A stretch of DNA of 64,000 nt from JAFGRU01 sp016934985 (GTDB lineage Bacteria > Desulfobacterota > Desulfuromonadia > Desulfuromonadales > JAAYDE01), in contig CAXXJQ010000004.1 in assembly GCA_963665045.2 (NCBI GenBank), forward strand, positions 45,271 to 109,270, in the 5' to 3' direction. How positions within the stretch are numbered: the stretch's first letter is position 1; each line of letters opens with the position of its first letter. The notes beneath the pieces are model-generated. The model was not told where the DNA came from. It did not search any database and worked only from the letters and a program-made list of their open reading frames with translations. Positions 62,296-64,000 of this stretch are shown piece after piece. Both the position numbers and the translations under genes were made by a program.

Positions 62296-62678
62296 GAACT
62301 GATCCTCCTTTCATAGCCATTTCCATAAAAGTCTGCGATTTTCGGTGAAAAAGCTCAGCTATTACCTGTATCCGTGGGCTATGGACTGACAATAGCGCAA
62401 GTCATTGCCCTGCCTAAGCGTTCCAAAAATCACCGACGAACCTACGGGTGCGCCTCAGATTTTTGAAACACTTATTCAGGCCAAGCACTTACACTCTTTT
62501 CCCGCCCCTAACCCACGGAGCCAGGTATTATTCTAGGAGCATACTGGGAATTCTTCAACTGAAGAAAAAAGAAAACAGGTGGAATCCAGGAATATTCTTC
62601 GATTTTCAAGCGGGCTACTCAAAAATTATTTGCAGAGTTGTTTTTTTAAGTTGTGCGCAGTCATCCAGCAAAAGTTCA
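62296..62678. other. Intergenic region, no gene seen
   Basis: About 380 bp. It contains TTCCAAAAATCACCGA (62424 area), also present at 55092-55107 before the IS3 element; here it can pair with a downstream GATTTTTGAAA. The frames in it look like noise. Confidence 0.4.
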
Positions 62679-63715
62679 TCAAGCTTGGCCGTAATAGCCC
62701 TGTTTATCCTCTGCCCGATACCCCTTCAAGCGTTCGGAAAAATCGGGCAAGCGATAGAGAAAATTGCCGATGGTCTCCGGGCTGATACGGCGAACATTGG
62801 CCCCGTATTGCAGCTTTTCCAGCAGGTGGCCATTCAGTTCCTGTTCAAACTGACCGCGCATCGGCAGCGCCAGGTAAGGTTTGCGGAGATAAAGAGATTC
62901 CGTCAACAGGGTAAACCCTGCCGTGGCCATGACCGCCTTGCAGGTCGAAAGGTCTGCTAAAAAACCTTCCCGACTGGGCTGCTTTTGTAAGTGAAGTTTC
63001 CCACCTGCTCATCGCGGTTATAGCCGTAGACGACAAACTGCTCTCGCGTGAAATCTTTTAATAAATCGACAAACGACTCAAATCCGCTGGTCAAATAAAC
63101 CAGAGTATGGCCCCTATTTTCCGGGCTCAAGTGACAGGACCTCTTTTCTTAAAAATCGGGGGGAAAATAAAGGGTCCTGTTGTTTTTCGGCTCTCCGAAA
63201 TAGAAGGAGGGTAACCAGCGAGACATCCGGTTTCGGCACCATGCCGCGGATGACGCTCTCGGTTATCAATCGCTCTTTTTTGAGTTTTCGGCGGGTAGGG
63301 ATAATCCATGTACCTCATGCGGTGCTGGTTATCGATGGTAATCAGGGGGATGTGGTAGTGATTAGCCAGATATGCCGTCATCGGCTCAAAGTCGGTTATG
63401 ACGCAATCGGGCTTGAATTTTTCAAAACCTTCATGACGAAGGGCTCGGAGTTTTTTTATGCCCATCCGGCAGTTTTTTTCATGTTGTCGGTCAGGGTTTT
63501 TCGCGATGGAGACCTTGTTTGTCGGCACTGGCAATGTGGAGGCCCTCGGTCTCAAAAAACATCGAAGTCGTCCTTGAGGCTCCGGGTATCCCTTGTCATA
63601 ACTGACGACCCTTGACGGTGTGGCCCGGATTTTTTCCAAGTGTGAGAGCATTTCGCGTGCCCGCGAGGAATGCCCGAAGCCTTCGCCGGATACGCCATAA
63701 ATGATGTTTTGCCAT
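62679..63715 (-). pseudogene. MurG-like glycosyltransferase, broken by several frameshifts
   Basis: Pieces in three frames join into one protein: a start like IIYGVSGEGFGHSSRAREMLSHLE, then FETEGLHIASADNKVSIAKTLTDNM, FKPDCVITDFEPMTAYLANHYHIPLITIDNQHRMRY, then GFESFVDLL / FVVYGYNRDEQVG, and finally ATAGFTLLTESLYLRKPYLALPM. This is the family that includes teichoic-acid-type and MurG-like transferases. Most breaks are one-base changes in homopolymers (for example near 62965, a T-run one short, and near 63630, extra G and A). It is either a decayed gene or poor sequence. Confidence 0.75.
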
Positions 63716-64000
63716 GTTATTTGTTTCTCAATGAGATGTCTTTCAATTCCTGGGTCAGGATATGCCATTTCGGCCGTTTTCCAGCTAGTGCGGAAGGTTT
63801 CCACATCCTTTTTCTACAGCCTGGTGTTTCCCCTTCGTCTCCGTCCAGGAAAGCAATAAACTCGAATTGCCGCTTTTCCTGCCCGTATTCCTGGTCAAAC
63901 AGTTTGAGCGATATCATTGGGCGATATGATTTTTCTGCCCAGGACTTCTTTGGTGGCCAGTGAGAGCCCTTCATGGACTGTCGGATTTTTTCATAGGCCT
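63716..64000 (-). pseudogene. Partial upstream gene, also with frameshift signs
   Basis: One frame starts AYEKIRQSMKG, the next continues sensibly as LSLATKEVLGRKIISPNDIAQTV, and the first again makes sense as FDQEYGQEKRQFEFIAFLDGDEGE. So the protein seems to change frame at least twice in 280 bp. I do not recognise it. It runs off the window and its stop lies near the glycosyltransferase start. Confidence 0.4.

Overview
The window looks like chromosomal DNA of a Desulfuromonadales-type deltaproteobacterium (Desulfuromonas/Geobacter relatives). This is inferred from gene content: a 1195-residue pyruvate:flavodoxin oxidoreductase, a roadblock protein paired with an MglA GTPase, the tRNA-Ser/SRP RNA/dnaX/ybaB/recR block, PilZ and HDOD signalling proteins, and an exosortase with its substrate. 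No marker here fixes the genus. Base composition is moderate, and AT-rich intergenic DNA alternates with more GC-rich genes.

Layout. 0-10 kb: a cut DnaJ/PilZ protein, psd, an intergenic zone of decayed repeats, panE, tadA, tRNA-Ser(CGA), an HDOD protein, an ArsR-DUF2087-GIY-YIG fusion behind a clear promoter/operator, and hsp20. 10-20 kb: lon and a tripartite RND efflux operon. 20-27 kb: an S24-type repressor facing a small divergent gene across an operator-like region, a cation-chloride-cotransporter-like permease, a DUF2235 hydrolase, a chemoreceptor-like fragment and DUF554. 27-30 kb: a ribbon-helix-helix metal sensor with an ABC metal importer (znuA-C-B order). 30-40 kb: housekeeping genes, namely gpmA, a C-T-C-A type dksA, tRNA-Ser(GGA), SRP RNA, dnaX with a slippery A9 run, ybaB, recR, nifJ and the mglBA-like pair. 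40-44.6 kb: tRNA-Asn, a two-component pair, a very Met-rich lipoprotein and an exported MsrAB fusion. 46-52 kb: a self-contained exosortase cassette (VIT/VWA protein with a PEP-type tail, exosortase K-like enzyme, CreBC-like sensor and regulator), then a thioesterase and a nucleotidyltransferase. 53-61.4 kb: an accessory zone with hipBA, an IS3-family element split by an IS21-family element, mazEF and a third insertion sequence. 61.4-64 kb: a small hypothetical, the ribosomal protein THX gene, and two reading frames broken by several homopolymer indels.

The most interesting signals are these. (1) A family of 40-110 bp structured intergenic elements (four copies: 19578-19641, 20003-20043, 41336-41443, 49549-49652) with a shared closing helix and a CGGGTT..TGCGGCC core; two sit next to two-component systems. 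(2) A nested hairpin repeat with compensatory changes at 2457-2483 and 3049-3076. (3) A possible methionine-sink lipoprotein beside an exported MsrAB. (4) The dedicated exosortase cassette. (5) An A9 slippery site in dnaX with a stop codon placed to make a gamma-like short form. (6) Several small genes that are easily missed: THX, a 35-residue membrane peptide behind lon, a 51-residue membrane peptide and a 49-residue basic protein.
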